Notes: generated from the sequence alone by a model not told the origin. A stretch of 33,556 nt of DNA from Clostridia bacterium (GCA_030529995.1 JAUMVT010000029.1:1-33556), one strand, 5' to 3'. Positions 16,301 through 22,786 are shown, counted from the first letter of the stretch. Translations and numbers: made by a program.

Positions 16301-16719
16301 TGCTGGCGGATGAGGAAGTGGTGGAGGCCATGGACTGTGACGAGCCCGGCTTCTCCTTCGAAAAGGTGTTCAAACAGGACGGCACCCTGACCGCCGCCGC
16401 CAACGCCCTGGATGCTGAACAGATGGCTGCCCTGATGCGGCACACCCGGCGGACGGCGGAGCAGTTCGCTCAGGAGATCCGGGAAGGCCGCATGGACGTC
16501 AGCCCGGCGCAGGTGGGGGAAGAAACGCCCTGCACCTACTGCACCTACGCCGGCATCTGCCGCCGGGATCCCCGGCTTCCCGGGGGTCAGCCCCGAAAAA
16601 TCCCTGAGATCAGCAAGGAGGATTTTCTCACCCTCTTGGCGAATGAATCCTCAAGCGATTTGTCCCTGTCGCCAAAGGGGGCGGAGGATTCTGATGATGA
16701 AGCGGGAAAATCATCATGA
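13345..16719 (+). CDS. addB: ATP-dependent helicase/nuclease subunit B (AddB)
   Basis: 1124 aa, normal AddB length. The C-terminal RecB-type nuclease is complete: GSFFHAAL (His783), GTIDRVD (Asp895), VVDYKSS (Asp912, Lys914) and QLQLLTYL. The four iron-sulfur cysteines are present: Cys753, then Cys1063-x2-Cys1066-x5-Cys1072, the same spacing as in Bacillus AddB. AddAB resects double-strand breaks, recognises Chi and loads RecA. Two oddities stand out. The N-terminal Walker A, GRSGSGKT-like in Bacillus, reads GRAGQVLPEV here and has lost GKT. And addA, usually adjacent, does not follow: the next gene is a small P-loop protein with its own promoter. Start ATG 13345 follows AAAGAGGTGA. Codon use resembles the neighbours, so recent transfer is not suggested. 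Confidence 0.92.
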   Translation: MGQVIIRTGRAGQVLPEVIQSIGRQYAAHEPVVLLVPEQYTLQAERELVEQLDLPGFLDLDVLSPSRLRRRIREGGGADPLPKLDDRGRNMALSHALIKAEKELRYYGKVASAPGLPSKVARMLDDLCHADADADKLEDMAAASPSAATAAKLRDLALIWRTYEGIVSGRFADEHAQEEESCRRLSASGVVTGVHLWVYGFDDLPAPLCNLLCVAAPLTRSMTVTMTMDAASAPDGHLFLTQRQSVGRLMQQLEEQGIACQLQPLPERTSSRAPALCWLEKYLFAYESPAFTGDTSPITIHASATPFAEAAYAAQTLRHWHDAGIPWSRMAIALSGAGSAALDVTLSKANIPHYMARKDTVLRHGLCRFLISALAAVTENYRQEDVLECARSGFSPLMAEEAMMLENYAIENGIRRDKWRKPFTRGAKAEENEELRLRLITPMETLRASLGKARNAGESLTAIYTLLEDVEAYQHLMQREEDLLRRGMAAAAAQNRQVWQLLLDVLDQLYNLLGSDRARMKDLTRFLSSALADASLSSLPPTRDTVMIGEAGHLMTGSLDALLMMGLQDGVLSSAPDSLLSEQEKAELGETLKHPVGLTRAQQGALRLSDFYRTMAMPGKYLTLTFAEGAQDGAALRPSSLIGDVRRLMPDVQVTGGVTDTGDAVPLAPLPALEGLSLRFRALADGKADALEEPWQDALRALWHLPEYHQVTRQMIAALDAKIEPKRLDVSDAAALFGQDAVSVSRLEEFAACPYQHFVDYGLKPVERREFVYQADEKGSFFHAALCRYAALAAAMPGWPDVDDDTVDRMMDQVLFPLTELWENGPLTDDGIGRQQGKSYLHTIRRAAKMFTAHSRNSRFVTIGTEVPFGQGEGLPPVVLSLKDGRKLTLRGTIDRVDRFDGQHKTYLRVVDYKSSRRTLNPTRVWHGLQLQLLTYLQAAAEGIPGTTPAGAFYFTVKDPVVDTEADTKEAAEKDIAKELRLKGIVLADEEVVEAMDCDEPGFSFEKVFKQDGTLTAAANALDAEQMAALMRHTRRTAEQFAQEIREGRMDVSPAQVGEETPCTYCTYAGICRRDPRLPGGQPRKIPEISKEDFLTLLANESSSDLSLSPKGAEDSDDEAGKSS

Positions 16720-16722
16720 GGA

Positions 16723-16751
16723 TTGCATAATCCGCCAAAATGGGATATAAT
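16723..16751 (+). promoter_or_regulatory. Promoter of the P-loop protein gene
   Basis: TTGCAT, 17-bp spacer, TATAAT, beginning 4 bases after the addB stop. Confidence 0.8.
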
Positions 16752-16790
16752 GATACCAGAGAAAAGATTCTCCGAAGGAGGCGTTTTCCC

Positions 16791-17201
16791 ATGATTAAGA
16801 TCATTGCAGGAAAAAAGGGTTCCGGAAAGACCAAGCGGCTCATCGATATGACCAATCAGGCTGCCAAGGAATCCGCCCATGATGTCATTTTCATCGATGA
16901 CGATAACCGCTATATGTTCGACATTGACCACAAGGTTCGCTTCATCAACGCAGCGGACTACCACGTGAAGACCCCCGAAATGTTCCTGGGCTTCCTGTGC
17001 GGCATGCTGAGCCAGAACTTCGACGTGGGCACCATTTTCGTGGATGCTTTCGTGAAGCTGTGCCAGACCGAGCTGGCTGAGGCTGGCTGGCTGTTCACCG
17101 GCATGGAAGAGCTGTGCCAGAAGCACGACGTGGACTTCATCCTCTCCGTCAGTGCGGATCCTGACACCCTGCCTGAGTTCATGAAGGCTTACCTGATCTG
17201 A
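16791..17201 (+). CDS. Small P-loop NTPase-like protein (PilT-annotated clostridial family)
   Basis: 136 aa. A perfect Walker A, GKKGSGKT, occupies residues 7-14, followed by a long helix. VIFIDDD (about 31-37) and GTIFVDAF (about 80-87) are hydrophobic strands ending in Asp; the second is a good Walker B candidate. The protein is cytosolic and has no other domain. I recall similar stand-alone proteins in Clostridia annotated as ATPase or twitching-motility protein PilT, but nothing here supports a role in motility. ATG 16791 has AAGGAGG at 9 bp. It is monocistronic: own promoter, own terminator. Placement next to addB might be chance; function unknown. Confidence 0.8.
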   Translation: MIKIIAGKKGSGKTKRLIDMTNQAAKESAHDVIFIDDDNRYMFDIDHKVRFINAADYHVKTPEMFLGFLCGMLSQNFDVGTIFVDAFVKLCQTELAEAGWLFTGMEELCQKHDVDFILSVSADPDTLPEFMKAYLI

Positions 17202-17240
17202 TCAGGCAGCAGTCTGCGGGCGGATTGACCTGTGAAAACC

Positions 17241-17278
17241 GGGAACGGTGGTAAGCATCCGCCGTTCCCTTTCTTTAT
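17241..17278 (+). terminator. Terminator of the P-loop gene
   Basis: GGGAACGG / CCGTTCCC stem (8 bp, extendable) followed by TTTCTTTATAT. Confidence 0.88.
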
Positions 17279-17314
17279 ATCAGCCGATGAATATCATGAT
17301 CGGAGGGTGATCCC

Positions 17315-18811
17315 ATGTCCTTCTTTTCCACCCGGGGGCAGCATTGCGTTACTGCCTCTCAGGCCATTTTGCGGGGCATTGCCCCTGACGGCGGACTGTT
17401 CGTTCCGGCTATGTTCCCCCAGGTTTCCAAGGAAAAGCTGGTGGAGATGGCCGGCATGGATTATTGCCAAAGGGCGGTCAGCATTCTGAAGCTCTATCTG
17501 GAGGACTATGACATCCCCGAAATCACCGGGGCGGTGCACGCCGCCTATGACGGGGATAAGTTCGACAGCAAAGAAATCGCCCCGGTGCATCAGCTGGATG
17601 AAAACACCTACGTGCTGGAGCTGTTCCACGGCCCTACCCTTGCCTTTAAGGATATGGCGCTGCAGCTGCTGCCCCATCTGGTGACCCTGGCCGCCAAGAA
17701 GAATCACGAGCACCGGGAGATTGCCATCCTCACCGCCACCAGCGGCGACACGGGCAAGGCGGCGCTGGAAGGCTTCCGGGACGTGCCCGGCACCAGCTGC
17801 ACCGTGTTCTACCCCGTGGACGGGGTCAGCAATGTGCAGAAGCTGCAGATGACCACCACCGGCGGGGACAATACCCACGTCATTGCCGTGAAGGGCAACT
17901 TCGACGACGCCCAGACCGGGGTGAAGAAGCTCTTCGCCTCCCGGGACTTTGCCGAGGCCATGGACAAGGAAGGCAAGGTGCTTTCCTCTGCCAACAGCAT
18001 CAACTTCGGCCGGCTGGTGCCCCAGATCGTGTACTACTTCAGCGCCTATGCGGATCTGATCCGTCAGGGTGCCGTTTCCGTGGGGGAGCCGGTGAACTTT
18101 GCCGTGCCTACGGGCAACTTCGGCGACATTCTGGCGGCCTACTATGCCCGGAACATGGGTCTGCCCATTGGCAAGCTGATCTGCGCCAGCAACCGGAACA
18201 ACGTGCTGACGGACTTCTTCCACACAGGCATTTATTCCACCCACCGTACCTTTGTGAAGACCACCTCCCCCAGTATGGACATTCTGGTCTCCTCCAATCT
18301 GGAACGGCTGCTGTTCGAGGCCGCCGACCGGGACGGGGATCTGGTAAAGGTGTGGATGAATCAGCTGTCCGACTGCGGCAGCTACTCCGTAGGCGAGCAG
18401 CGGCTGGAGTGGATGCAGAGCCTGTTTGCCTCCGGCTGTGCGGATGACCGGGAGACCGCCGAGGAGATTCGCAGCCGCTTCCTCCATGATCATTACCTGA
18501 TGGATACCCACACCGCCGTGGCGTCCCAGGTGCTGGGGCAGTACCGGAAGGCCACCGGGGACGATACCCTGACGGTGCTGGTATCCACCGCCAGCCCCTA
18601 CAAGTTTGCCGAAGCCGTGCTGGCTGCCGTGGAGGGACAGGAAAAAGCTGCCTCCATGGATGCCTTTGCCTGCGGTGAAGAACTGTCGAAGATGATCGGC
18701 ATTCCCGTGCCCCGGCAGGTGCAGGCACTGAAGACCCTGCCTGTGCGGCACACCGCCGTATGCGAAAAGGACGGCATGGCCAAGGCCGTGCTGGATGCAT
18801 TCGAAAAATGA
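17315..18811 (+). CDS. thrC: Threonine synthase
   Basis: 498 aa, the long class of threonine synthase. It converts O-phosphohomoserine to threonine with PLP in the cytosol, the last step of threonine synthesis. Seen: N-terminal FFSTRGQ and APDGGLFVP, ELFHGPTLAFKDMALQ with Lys112 as the PLP-binding lysine, TATSGDTGKAALEGF (PLP phosphate cup region), YPVDGVSNVQKLQM, ANSINFGRLVPQIVYY and VPTGNFGDILAAYYA. All core motifs are intact. ATG 17315 follows GGAGGGTG. Other threonine-pathway genes (hom, thrB) are not in the window, and the gene is alone between two terminators. No leader-peptide or riboswitch structure is seen in the 36-bp gap upstream. Confidence 0.95.
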   Translation: MSFFSTRGQHCVTASQAILRGIAPDGGLFVPAMFPQVSKEKLVEMAGMDYCQRAVSILKLYLEDYDIPEITGAVHAAYDGDKFDSKEIAPVHQLDENTYVLELFHGPTLAFKDMALQLLPHLVTLAAKKNHEHREIAILTATSGDTGKAALEGFRDVPGTSCTVFYPVDGVSNVQKLQMTTTGGDNTHVIAVKGNFDDAQTGVKKLFASRDFAEAMDKEGKVLSSANSINFGRLVPQIVYYFSAYADLIRQGAVSVGEPVNFAVPTGNFGDILAAYYARNMGLPIGKLICASNRNNVLTDFFHTGIYSTHRTFVKTTSPSMDILVSSNLERLLFEAADRDGDLVKVWMNQLSDCGSYSVGEQRLEWMQSLFASGCADDRETAEEIRSRFLHDHYLMDTHTAVASQVLGQYRKATGDDTLTVLVSTASPYKFAEAVLAAVEGQEKAASMDAFACGEELSKMIGIPVPRQVQALKTLPVRHTAVCEKDGMAKAVLDAFEK

Positions 18812-18817
18812 ATGATG

Positions 18818-18857
18818 CCCCTCCGCTGATTCTACAGATGAGGCGGAGGGGTTTTCT
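18818..18857 (+). terminator. Terminator of thrC
   Basis: CCCCTCCGC / GCGGAGGGG perfect 9-bp stem followed by TTTTCT. Confidence 0.92.
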
Positions 18858-18872
18858 CTAACACAGATGGGC

Positions 18873-18912
18873 TCCGAAGGAATTAAGGGGGCGACGGTCA
18901 AGCCCCCCTTAA
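18873..18912 (-). repeat. Family A repeat, inverted
   Basis: CCGAAGGAATTAAGGGGGC / GCCCCCCTTA arms around the loop GACGGTCAA. Confidence 0.75.
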
Positions 18913-18957
18913 ATCAGCAATCAATGCAAGATGCAGGAAACCCATAAAGATGCTTGC

Positions 18958-18994
18958 CCGAAGGGGTCAAGGGGTCGACGGTCAAGCCCCCTTG
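18958..18994 (-). repeat. Family A repeat, inverted
   Basis: CCGAAGGGGTCAAGGGG...CCCCCTTG around TCGACGGTCAAG. Confidence 0.75.
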
Positions 18995-19061
18995 AAAACA
19001 TTCAACCAAAAAAGAACTTGCTGGTTACCAAGGTACCTGCTTCAGTACGAAAATGCTTATT

Positions 19062-19096
19062 CCAGAGGGCTTTGCGGTCGCCCTCTGGACTCCTTC
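19062..19096 (+). repeat. Family A repeat, CCAGAGGGC variant
   Basis: CCAGAGGGC-TTTGCGGTC-GCCCTCTGG with tail ACTCCTTCG; same compensated stem as 9494-9530, opposite orientation. Confidence 0.8.
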
Positions 19097-19137
19097 GCCG
19101 CCCCTTCGGATGAAGATGTTCCCATATGAAAGTTTTT

Positions 19138-19164
19138 GCAGGGAACGACCGCAAAGCCCCCTGC
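19138..19164 (-). repeat. Family A repeat with AACGA variant (possible empty B site)
   Basis: GCAGGG|AACGACCGCAAAGCCCCCTGC. Joining the left flank of B copy 2 (GCAGGG) to the right flank of B copy 1 (AACGACCGC...) gives this sequence exactly. Confidence 0.7.
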
Positions 19165-19232
19165 AAAGAATCACCCACAACCATGCAGCGGTCACGCATC
19201 ACCAATGTTATGAAGAATCAGGAGGCAATGGC

Positions 19233-20162
19233 ATGACCTTTTTCCAAACCATCGATGAACAATTCCCCGTGCGGCGCACCCGTGCCCAAAAGGACGCTTT
19301 CCTTTCCTGGGCAGTGAAGCAGGCAGGACAAATGGGCTACACCGCCCGCACGGAAACTGTGGGCAAGAAAAGCGTCAGCCGAAACCTGATCATCGGCTCC
19401 CCTGCCGAGGCGGAAGTGGTGTACACCGCCCACTACGACACTCCTACCAATAAGCTGTTTCCCAGCCTGGTGTTCCCCAAGAACATTCCCCTGTTCCTGC
19501 TGTACACCCTGGGGGTAACGGTGGTGCTGCTGGCCATCGCCTTCGGGGCGGCAGCCCTTGTTTCCCTGCTGCCGGTGAAGCGGCTGGTGGTCATCGCCAT
19601 GTTCCTGTGCGTGTATGTGGGGCTGCTGCTCCTCATGTCCTACGGCCCGGCCAATCAGCATAACCGGAACGACAACACGGCAGGTGTCGCCGCCCTCCTG
19701 ACCCTCATGGCGCAGCTGCCGGAAAGTGCCCGTACCCGGGTGGCCTTCATCCTCTTTGACAATAAGGAGCAGGGCTGCGGCGGCTCCAAGGACTATGCCA
19801 AGCAGCATGTGCAGGCAGCCTATACCCAACTGACGGTAAACTTCGACGGCATCGGCGTGGGGGAAACCTTCTTCACCATTGCCTCTCCCCTGGCACAGAA
19901 AACGGACTTCTATCCCCGGCTGAAGGAAGGCTTCCGGGATGGGGATGGTTTCCGGGTGCAGCACCTGGGCAGCACGGGGCGGATGCTCCGGGGGGATGAT
20001 CACACCTTCAAGCTGGGCATCGGCGTCATGGCCTGCAAGCGGAAGAAGGGCATCGGCTACTATATTCCCAGCCTTCACACCCGTCACGATACGGAGGCCC
20101 GGGAGGAAAACATCGCCTTCCTGGCCAAGTCCATGGCGGCACTGTGGCAGGAGGAAGCCTGA
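19233..20162 (+). CDS. M28-like membrane peptidase with altered catalytic pair
   Basis: 309 aa. Zinc-peptidase M28 landmarks: AHYDT (His67, Asp69), NDNTAG (Asp147, bridging ligand), FDNKEQGCGGS (Lys178-Glu179), NFDGIG (Asp205) and LHTRHDT (His282). In this family the fourth block normally reads EE; the first Glu is the catalytic base. Here it is Lys178, while the zinc-binding Glu remains. Between AHYDT and NDN there is an insertion of about 60 residues with two hydrophobic segments (FLLYTLGVTVVLLAIAF and LVVIAMFLCVYVGLLLLM), so the protease fold is interrupted by a membrane hairpin. AGGAGG lies 7 bases before ATG 19233. The stop overlaps the trmO start. It may be a non-classical or inactive peptidase. 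Confidence 0.8.
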   Translation: MTFFQTIDEQFPVRRTRAQKDAFLSWAVKQAGQMGYTARTETVGKKSVSRNLIIGSPAEAEVVYTAHYDTPTNKLFPSLVFPKNIPLFLLYTLGVTVVLLAIAFGAAALVSLLPVKRLVVIAMFLCVYVGLLLLMSYGPANQHNRNDNTAGVAALLTLMAQLPESARTRVAFILFDNKEQGCGGSKDYAKQHVQAAYTQLTVNFDGIGVGETFFTIASPLAQKTDFYPRLKEGFRDGDGFRVQHLGSTGRMLRGDDHTFKLGIGVMACKRKKGIGYYIPSLHTRHDTEAREENIAFLAKSMAALWQEEA

Positions 20163-20860
20163 TGGAGACGATCGGCATGAAGGTCATCGCCCATGTGCGC
20201 AATGACTTCCCCACCAAGTTCGGCCTGCCCCGGCAAAGCGGGCTGGCGAAGGACCTGCAGTCCGTGATTGTCTTCGAGCCGGAGTACCGGGCGGCGGAAG
20301 CCCTTCGGGGACTGGAAGGCTTCAGTCACCTGTGGCTGGTGTGGGCCTTTCATCAGGCGCAGCGGGACACCTGGTCCCCCACGGTGCGCCCACCAAGGCT
20401 TGGGGGCAATACCCGCATGGGGGTCTTCGCCACCCGTTCCCCCTATCGCCCCAATCCCATCGGGCTCACCTGCGTGACCCTGCAGGAGATTCGCACCACC
20501 CCCCACGAGGGCACGGTGCTCATCGTTTCCGGGGCGGACATGATGGATGGCACCCCCATTCTGGACATCAAACCCTATCTTCCCTATGCGGACAGCTACC
20601 CGGAGGCGCGAGGGGGATTCGCCAAGGAAGTGGAGGGGCACTGTCTGACGGTGGATTGCCACCCTGCCCTGCTGAACAGGGTGGAGGAAGAGAAGCGGCC
20701 TGCCCTGCTGGAGGCTCTCCGGCAGGATCCACGCCCGGCGTACCAGCATGACCCGGAAAGAGTGTACGGCTTTCCCTACGGCCGGTGGGAAGTCCGCTTT
20801 ACCGTCCGGGAGGATACCCTGACCGTAACCGATGTACAGGAAGGAAAGGTGAACCCGTGA
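20162..20860 (+). CDS. trmO: tRNA (t6A37-N6)-methyltransferase TrmO/TsaA-like
   Basis: 232 aa. The TsaA-like beta-barrel signatures are clear: GMKVIAHVRNDFPTKFGLPRQ at the start, EPEYRAAEALRGLEGFSHLWLVWAFH, and RMGVFATRSPYRPNPIGLTCV, followed by VSGADMMDGTPILDIKPYLPYAD. This last pair is the SAM/tRNA-binding hallmark of TrmO, which N6-methylates t6A37 in certain tRNAs. The C-terminal about 70 residues (VYGFPYGRWEVRFTVREDTLTV) match the extra domain of the longer bacterial form. ATG 20162 overlaps the preceding stop (TGATG) with AGGAGGA upstream. It is the middle gene of a three-gene coupled operon. Confidence 0.92.
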   Translation: METIGMKVIAHVRNDFPTKFGLPRQSGLAKDLQSVIVFEPEYRAAEALRGLEGFSHLWLVWAFHQAQRDTWSPTVRPPRLGGNTRMGVFATRSPYRPNPIGLTCVTLQEIRTTPHEGTVLIVSGADMMDGTPILDIKPYLPYADSYPEARGGFAKEVEGHCLTVDCHPALLNRVEEEKRPALLEALRQDPRPAYQHDPERVYGFPYGRWEVRFTVREDTLTVTDVQEGKVNP

Positions 20861-21543
20861 AGGAAGGATGCATGGTCAAGCTGAACTGGCTGGTATACCG
20901 CAAGCACATCGTGAAGCTGCTGCCCCTGCTGGGGGTGACGGATCCTCAAGCCGTCTGGCAGCAGGCAAAGGCCAAGTACAAGTCGGAAATGAAGCGCCTG
21001 CCGGACTACGGCAAGTATGATGTGCTGAAGCTGAACCTTGCCCACGCCGTGATGCTTGGGGCAATTTATGAAAGCTGTGCAGCAAAGCCTACCGTGAATC
21101 AGCTGGCCAAGTTCTATCGCGATATGGTGCTTGCCCCCAAGCTGGTGCGTGCCGCCTTCGCCAAGAAGGATATGGTGAGTGCCAAAGCCATGGCCATGCA
21201 GCGGCGTCAGGGGGAAAAGAGCCAGAAGGCTCAGCATCCCTACACCTGGCAGTACAAAATGACAAATGAGGGCAACAGGCGCTTTACCCTTCAGTTTACC
21301 CGGTGCGGCATCTGCGACTACCTGACCGACCGGGGGCTCAGGCACATCGTGCCGGCTATGTGCGCCATGGATTACGCCTTCGGGGAGGCAGGCAATCACC
21401 TGTTCCTCAGGAAGGAAACCCTGGCTACCGGGGGCAGCATGTGCGACTGCACCTACATCGGCAAGGATGTGGCCACGGCAGCGGAAAGGGAAGAATCCCG
21501 GCAGGACTGTCTGGCGGAAGCACGAAGGGGCGGAATGCACTAA
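20857..21543 (+). CDS. L-2-amino-thiazoline-4-carboxylate hydrolase-like protein
   Basis: 228 aa from GTG 20857 (GTGA overlap with the trmO stop, AAGGAAAGG upstream); ATG 20872, also with AAGGA upstream, is an equal alternative. An N-terminal helical part (about 1-110) is followed by the ATC-hydrolase block: FTRCGICDYLTDRGLRHIVPAMCAMDY, then FLRKETLATGGSMCDCTY, with several conserved cysteines. Family members carry out one step from 2-amino-thiazoline-4-carboxylate to cysteine in Pseudomonas. Many clostridial homologues have unknown substrates, so the reaction should not be assumed. It ends the operon; a family A hairpin begins two bases after the stop. Confidence 0.8.
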   Translation: MKEGCMVKLNWLVYRKHIVKLLPLLGVTDPQAVWQQAKAKYKSEMKRLPDYGKYDVLKLNLAHAVMLGAIYESCAAKPTVNQLAKFYRDMVLAPKLVRAAFAKKDMVSAKAMAMQRRQGEKSQKAQHPYTWQYKMTNEGNRRFTLQFTRCGICDYLTDRGLRHIVPAMCAMDYAFGEAGNHLFLRKETLATGGSMCDCTYIGKDVATAAEREESRQDCLAEARRGGMH

Positions 21544-21544
21544 C

Positions 21545-21580
21545 GCAGGGGGCTTTCCGATCGCCCCCTGCACCCCTTCG
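21545..21580 (+). repeat. Family A repeat
   Basis: GCAGGGGGC-TTTCCGATC-GCCCCCTGC with tail ACCCCTTCGG. Confidence 0.85.
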
Positions 21581-21609
21581 GGCACGTGCTTCGGGTGAAA
21601 GTTGAATTC

Positions 21610-21834
21610 AGCTGCTTTTCGGGGAGAGCGCGAGAGGTAAGTGAGAGGCTACACGCCAGTGGCGTGTATAGCAGCCGCGAACGCATCAACCGAAACGAGC
21701 AAGCGCAGCTTGCGACGATTGAGGTTGCGGGTGGTCTTTGGCACAAAAGCCGCCCTCTCGCAATCTTGCATCGATTCCAGCCGGTTTTCGGGTGGGTGCG
21801 GGAGGGTGCTTTTGACTCAAAAGCATCCTCCCGC
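21610..21834 (+). repeat. Family C pair, first palindrome interrupted by element B
   Basis: CAGCTGCTTTTCGGGGAGAG leads into C1 (arms GCGAGAGG at 21630-21637 and CCTCTCGC ending at 21761), split by a 93-bp insert. Then CCGGTTTTCGGGTGGGT and an intact C2 at 21798-21834, GCGGGAGGGTGCTTTTG-ACT-CAAAAGCATCCTCCCGC, which has an extra wobble pair compared with other copies. Confidence 0.8.
21638..21730 (+). repeat. Element B, copy 3 (93 bp)
   Basis: TAAGTGAGAGGC...GAGGTTGCGG. Hairpin 1 is ACACGCC-AGT-GGCGTGT (two pairs changed on both arms relative to copies 1 and 2). Hairpin 2 is GCAAGC-GCA-GCTTGC. It sits in a family C palindrome, unlike copies 1 and 2. Confidence 0.85.
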
Positions 21835-21854
21835 AAATTCCGTCCGTCTCCCCG

Positions 21855-21884
21855 TTTACTTTTCCTCCGTCTTAGTATTATAAT
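21855..21884 (+). promoter_or_regulatory. Promoter of the holin-rpiB-CPBP operon
   Basis: TTTACT, 18-bp spacer, TATAAT; the -10 is perfect, the -35 is weak. Confidence 0.6.
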
Positions 21885-21911
21885 GGACGCAGACTCTGCG
21901 GGAGGTGCGAG

Positions 21912-22268
21912 ATGATAGCAGAACTGCTGGCCACGGTAGTCGCCATTCCCCTGTGCGTGTATTTCATGGAGGGGGTTACTGCCGCCAATATGGAGTATGC
22001 CGTCATGGTGGGGGTCTGCCTGGCTGTGGTGAACCTGATTCTCCGGGCGCCTCTCCACTTTCTTACCAAGCCCCTGGGATGCCTGACCCTGGGGCTTTTC
22101 GGCACGGTGGTGGACGCTGTGCTGGTGGAGCTTTGCGCCTATCTGGCGGATCAGTACCTGATGCCCCGCGGGTTCGCCGTGGCCTCCTTCCTGTGGGCAC
22201 TGGGGGTGGCTCTGTGCGTGAACGTCCTCCGGGGCATCATGCGGCTGCTGTTCAGCCACAAACACTGA
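21912..22268 (+). CDS. Phage-holin-4 superfamily small membrane protein
   Basis: 118 aa, four transmembrane segments. The central AVVNLILRAPLHFLTKPLGCLTLGLFGTVVDAVLV is the signature of the holin-4 group 2 / YvlD-like family (NxxxRP..K.LT.P...LTLGLF). Despite the name, these are common chromosomal proteins without a known lysis role, and no phage genes are nearby. ATG 21912 follows GGGAGGTG. It is first of three co-directional genes with gaps of 47 and 21 bp; the grouping with a pentose isomerase and a CPBP protease has no obvious logic. Confidence 0.82.
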   Translation: MIAELLATVVAIPLCVYFMEGVTAANMEYAVMVGVCLAVVNLILRAPLHFLTKPLGCLTLGLFGTVVDAVLVELCAYLADQYLMPRGFAVASFLWALGVALCVNVLRGIMRLLFSHKH

Positions 22269-22315
22269 TTCGACAAAGGGGCAAAGTCACTTCTACGAAA
22301 CAAAAAGGAGAAACG

Positions 22316-22765
22316 ATGATGATCGCACTGGCTTGTGACCATACCGGACTGGAACTGAAGGAAGAAATGAAGCACCTGCTGGACAGCATGGGCCTGACCT
22401 ACAAGGACTTCGGCACTTATGACCACGCCAGCTGTGACTACCCTGTCTACGGCTACCGGGCGGCCAAGGCTGTGGCCGACGGGGAGTGCGACCGGGGCAT
22501 CCTCATCTGCGGCACGGGCATCGGCATCGGCATTGCCGCCAGCAAGGTGAAGGGCATCCGGGTGTGCACCTGCTCGGATGTGTACTCCGCCGAGTTCAGC
22601 AAGCGGCACAACAACAGCAATATCCTCACCATGGGCGCAAGAGTGGTGGGGGTGGATCTGGCGAAGATGATCGCCACCCACTGGCTCACCGCCGAGTTTG
22701 AGGGCGGACGGCATCAGCGCCGGGTGGATCTCCTCACCGCCATTGAAAACGGGGAAGCACTGTAA
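22316..22765 (+). CDS. rpiB: Ribose-5-phosphate isomerase B
   Basis: 149 aa, full length for RpiB. Characteristic segments: IALACDHTGLELKE at the start, CDYPVYGYRAAKAV, the anion hole CDRGILICGTGIGIGIAASKVKGIRV (with the catalytic-site cysteine in ICGTG), and RHNNSNILTMGARVVG. It interconverts ribose-5-phosphate and ribulose-5-phosphate in the cytosol, in the non-oxidative pentose phosphate pathway. LacAB or allose-6-phosphate isomerases share the fold, but the HNNSN and GTG motifs with no lac or als context favour RpiB. ATG 22316 follows AAGGAG; ATG 22319 would drop one residue. Confidence 0.92.
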   Translation: MMIALACDHTGLELKEEMKHLLDSMGLTYKDFGTYDHASCDYPVYGYRAAKAVADGECDRGILICGTGIGIGIAASKVKGIRVCTCSDVYSAEFSKRHNNSNILTMGARVVGVDLAKMIATHWLTAEFEGGRHQRRVDLLTAIENGEAL

Positions 22766-22786
22766 TACAGAAAGCGAGACATACCC

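Noticed and set aside
21912-22268. Prophage remnant because of the holin-like gene
   Set aside because: Holin-4-like YvlD-type proteins are common chromosomal genes, and there is no endolysin, integrase or structural gene nearby.
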